Positions 61,793 through 64,000 of a DNA stretch of 64,000 nt are shown here, piece after piece. Under the pieces are notes generated by a model. The model ran no database searches. It was not told the origin of the DNA and saw nothing but the letters and a program-made list of their open reading frames with translations. Source of the DNA: Saprospiraceae bacterium (GTDB taxonomy: Bacteria; Bacteroidota; Bacteroidia; Chitinophagales; Saprospiraceae); assembly GCA_028285085.1 (NCBI GenBank), contig JANQQI010000073.1, forward strand, positions 1 through 64,000, written 5' to 3'. The translations under genes were made by a program, and so were the position numbers. Position 1 is the first letter of the stretch. Every line of letters begins with the position of its first letter.

Positions 61793-62943
61793 GCAAAAAA
61801 CTGACGGATAGTCTCGATCACAAAATCTTGCTCTTCGTCGCTCAGGGTAGGGTACATGGGCAGACTCAGGCAACGCTCGTAGTAAGCTTCCGCCGCCGGA
61901 CAATGTACTGGTTGCTCCGCCAAGGCCCGATAATACGGTTGAGTATGTACCGGAATGTAGTGGATTTGTGCGAAAATGCCCTGTGTACGTAGATGATCGT
62001 AAAGCGCTTTGCGTTGATCACTCAGAATGACGTAGAGATGGTAAGCGTGCCCACCATCGGCGGGTGGGGCGATAGGCTGAATTGGGGTAAAATCTGCAAA
62101 GGCTTCGTCGTAGCGGCGCGCAATGGCCCGCCGACGATCAAGCTTAGCTGCGGCGCGCTCCAATTGACTGCTCCCCAACGCCGCTTGAAAATCAGTCAAG
62201 CGATAGTTGTAACCCAGCGTATGCATTTCGTAATACCACCCTCCATCGTTTTTGTCCATCACCTGTGGATCTTTAGTGATCCCGTGGGTGCGTAATACAC
62301 AAAGTTTTTCGTAAAGCGCTTTATTGTTGGTTGTGATCATTCCGCCTTCGCCACAGGCAATATGCTTGACGGGGTGAAAAGAGAAGATCGCCAAATCCGC
62401 AAATTGACCATTGCCACAGTGTTGCTGATGTCCTTGGCGGTCAGTAAAAAAGCCGCCGGGAGCGTGGCAAGCATCCTCAAGTAGCCAGAGCCCAAACTCG
62501 TCCGCTAAAGTACGGAAGGCTTCCAAATCGACGGCGTAGCCCGCAAAATCAACGGGGATGATGCCGCTGTAGGTACCAGCGGGTGCTGCTTCCAACTTGC
62601 GCCGGACCGCTTCAATGTCCAGAGTAACCGTTTCGGGGTCAATATCCGCAAATTCGACACTACCACCACAATAGCGAATACAATTAGCGGAGGCAGTAAA
62701 GGTAATCGGCGAAGTAATGACTCGACTTTGTGTGTCAACATCTAGCGCCATTGCCGCCAAATGCAATGCAGCCGTACCATTGGCTACGGCCACGGCATAT
62801 TTACAGCCGATATAGTCGGCGAATGCTTCTTCGAAAGCAGGGATTTTCGGGCCTTGGGTGATAAAGTCTGCTTGCAGAGCGTCGATGACGGCGGCTACAT
62901 CTTCGGCGTTGATATCTTGTCGGCCGTAGGGGATTTTACGCAT
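61789..62943 (-). CDS. pseC: UDP-4-amino-4,6-dideoxy-L-AltNAc transaminase
   Basis: 384 residues, a PLP-dependent DegT/DnrJ/EryC1 (SHS2-type) aminotransferase. It converts the 4-keto product of PseB to the 4-amino sugar. Motifs: YGRQDINAEDVAAVIDAL at the start, YAVAVANGTAALHLAAMAL near 50, VITSPITFTASANCIRY near 75, LLEDACHAPGG near 155 (PLP-binding), and the Schiff-base Lys in FSFHPVKHIACGEGG near 190. HTLGYNYRLTDFQAALG lies near 245. It is 8 bases after pseB and overlaps pseF by ATGA. It creates the 4-amine that PseH would normally acetylate. Confidence 0.94.
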   Translation of the reverse strand: MRKIPYGRQDINAEDVAAVIDALQADFITQGPKIPAFEEAFADYIGCKYAVAVANGTAALHLAAMALDVDTQSRVITSPITFTASANCIRYCGGSVEFADIDPETVTLDIEAVRRKLEAAPAGTYSGIIPVDFAGYAVDLEAFRTLADEFGLWLLEDACHAPGGFFTDRQGHQQHCGNGQFADLAIFSFHPVKHIACGEGGMITTNNKALYEKLCVLRTHGITKDPQVMDKNDGGWYYEMHTLGYNYRLTDFQAALGSSQLERAAAKLDRRRAIARRYDEAFADFTPIQPIAPPADGGHAYHLYVILSDQRKALYDHLRTQGIFAQIHYIPVHTQPYYRALAEQPVHCPAAEAYYERCLSLPMYPTLSDEEQDFVIETIRQFFA

Positions 62944-62951
62944 AAGCGATA

Positions 62952-63971
62952 TTAAGCGATTGAGAAATTCGGATCGACGAAGGTTTTAATCTGTTCGCGC
63001 AATTGCTTTACAGTCAACCACTCCTCGTTTTCACCGGAATTATAACTGAACCCTGATGCTACCATTTTGCCATTAAAGGCATCAGCGTATTCTTGTGGTG
63101 AATAGCGAAAACTGCCGGGGCAAATGACGTAGTAGCGATCGAGTTCCACTGTATTTAACGAATCAGAGGTGGTAATCATTTCCTCGTGGAGCTTTTCACC
63201 GGGGCGAATACCAACGATACGGTGCTCGCAGTCGGGGCCGATGGCCGTTGCGACATCGGTGATGCGGTAAGAAGGAATTTTAGGGACAAAGATTTCACCA
63301 CCCCAGGCGTGTTCCAGAGCGTAAAGGACCATGTCGATTCCCTCTTCAAGAGAGATATTGAAACGCGTCATCTCGGGGTGTGTAATGGGCAAAAATCCTT
63401 CCGAGCGTTTTTTTAGAAAGAAAGGAATGACTGAACCTCGGGAGCCAATGACGTTGCCATAACGCACCACTGAAAAACTCAGATCACGATCTCCTTTCAT
63501 TCGGTTTGCTGCCACGAAAAGTTTATCAGAACAAAGCTTGGTTGCTCCGTAGAGGTTGATTGGTGCGGCGGCTTTATCAGTCGACAAGGCAACCACTTTT
63601 TTGACGCCGGTATCCAAGGCCGCTTCGATTAGATTTTGGGCGCCGAGGACATTGGTTTTGATACACTCCATCGGGTTATACTCAGCGGCTGGTACTTGCT
63701 TGAGTGCAGCGGCGTGAATGATAATCTCAATACCTTCGCAGGCCCGTCGGAAGCGATCCGCATCGCGAATATCCCCAATGAAATAGCGAATGGCGGGGTA
63801 CTTTGAATGAGGAAAGATTTGCGCCATTTCAAACTGCTTCAGTTCATCGCGGCTGAACACGACTAGCCGTTTGATTTTAGGGAAGCGTGTCAATACCGTT
63901 TCCACAAACTTTTTTCCAAAAGATCCGGTACCTCCTGTGATCAAAATTGAACGGCCATTTAAATCGAGCAT
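62952..63971 (-). CDS. pseB: UDP-GlcNAc 4,6-dehydratase (inverting)
   Basis: 339 residues, an extended short-chain dehydrogenase. It converts UDP-GlcNAc to UDP-2-acetamido-2,6-dideoxy-beta-L-arabino-hexos-4-ulose. NAD(P) motif GGTGSFGKKFVETVL near residue 13, VFSRDELKQFEMAQ near 40, IIHAAALKQVPAAEYNPMEC near 87, and the catalytic Y-x3-K in NLYGATKLCSDKLFVAANR near 138. This matches the membrane-free PseB/FlaA1 type. It is the first visible pse gene; its promoter would lie in the few bases before 64000 or beyond, where I see no box. It is 8 bases upstream of pseC. Confidence 0.95.
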   Translation of the reverse strand: MLDLNGRSILITGGTGSFGKKFVETVLTRFPKIKRLVVFSRDELKQFEMAQIFPHSKYPAIRYFIGDIRDADRFRRACEGIEIIIHAAALKQVPAAEYNPMECIKTNVLGAQNLIEAALDTGVKKVVALSTDKAAAPINLYGATKLCSDKLFVAANRMKGDRDLSFSVVRYGNVIGSRGSVIPFFLKKRSEGFLPITHPEMTRFNISLEEGIDMVLYALEHAWGGEIFVPKIPSYRITDVATAIGPDCEHRIVGIRPGEKLHEEMITTSDSLNTVELDRYYVICPGSFRYSPQEYADAFNGKMVASGFSYNSGENEEWLTVKQLREQIKTFVDPNFSIA

Positions 63972-64000
63972 ACTAGAATTTGTTGTGACAAGTTGCGATT

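Noticed and set aside
61793-61903. N-terminal extension of pseF
   Set aside because: It runs inside pseC and would precede the conserved start AIIPARGGSKR; the ATGA overlap fixes the start at 61792.
1-64000. A prophage, integrative element or IS-rich island
   Set aside because: No integrase, transposase, phage structural gene or att-like repeats; gene content and strand runs look like ordinary chromosome.

Overview
This window is a contiguous piece of a Bacteroidota chromosome, most likely from the Saprospiria (Lewinella/Haliscomenobacter-like). The evidence is very large secreted proteins with type IX secretion system (T9SS) sorting domains of both type A and type B, SprB-like repeats, a gliding-motility-associated C-terminal domain, a TonB-dependent receptor with a carboxypeptidase-like N-terminal domain, a long LepB with a DUF5684-like N-terminus, and promoters of the Bacteroidota TTTG-N17-19-TAnnTTTG type. 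I see no phage, integrase, transposase, rRNA, tRNA or CRISPR array. Species assignment is inference.

Layout. (a) 1-9.0 kb: reverse-strand secreted proteins: a partial BtuF-like receptor, a DUF1684 protein, a propeller-like protein, a DUF3298-type lipoprotein, and two paralogous T9SS-exported TIM-barrel glycoside hydrolases flanking a forward YdeI-family gene. A perfect 24-bp palindrome lies in the divergent promoter region. (b) 9.2-18.1 kb: reverse-strand envelope and housekeeping genes: an amidase, signal peptidase I, DUF1573, an S41 peptidase, a LolA-like/TlpA fusion, DUF2452 and a coiled-coil membrane protein. (c) 18.4-33.2 kb, forward: an exonuclease, a secreted repeat protein, rpe, a 1-Cys peroxiredoxin, a TonB-dependent receptor, a 2,268-residue M43 metalloprotease/adhesin with ten copies of a two-part SprB super-repeat, and cvfB. 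(d) 33.4-35.9 kb: an ECF sigma factor with its putative membrane anti-sigma partner. (e) 36.4-53.6 kb, mostly forward: a BamA/D15-like porin, a TIGR04283 glycosyltransferase, DUF1643, a GNAT, a GH3/beta-lactamase fusion whose GH3 half looks catalytically dead, GDPD and AhpD-like genes on the reverse strand, a YfhO membrane protein, and a second giant M43 adhesin (type B signal). (f) 53.6-64 kb: a tightly packed reverse-strand pseudaminic-acid operon.

Most interesting system. The operon reads pseB-pseC-pseF-methyltransferase-pseG-comA-histidine phosphatase-ATP-grasp-pseI-DUF115/MAF-like transferase-GT2. The visible pathway lacks the acetyltransferase PseH. In its place, between pseG and pseI, sit a clear phosphosulfolactate synthase (ComA) homologue, a phosphatase overlapping it by ATGA, and an ATP-grasp ligase overlapping that. 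My inference is that these three genes make 3-sulfolactate (or a related PEP-derived acid) and couple it to an amine, giving a sulfonated N-acyl group on a pseudaminic-acid-like sugar. I know of no described pathway of this kind. Everything beyond the gene identities is hypothesis.
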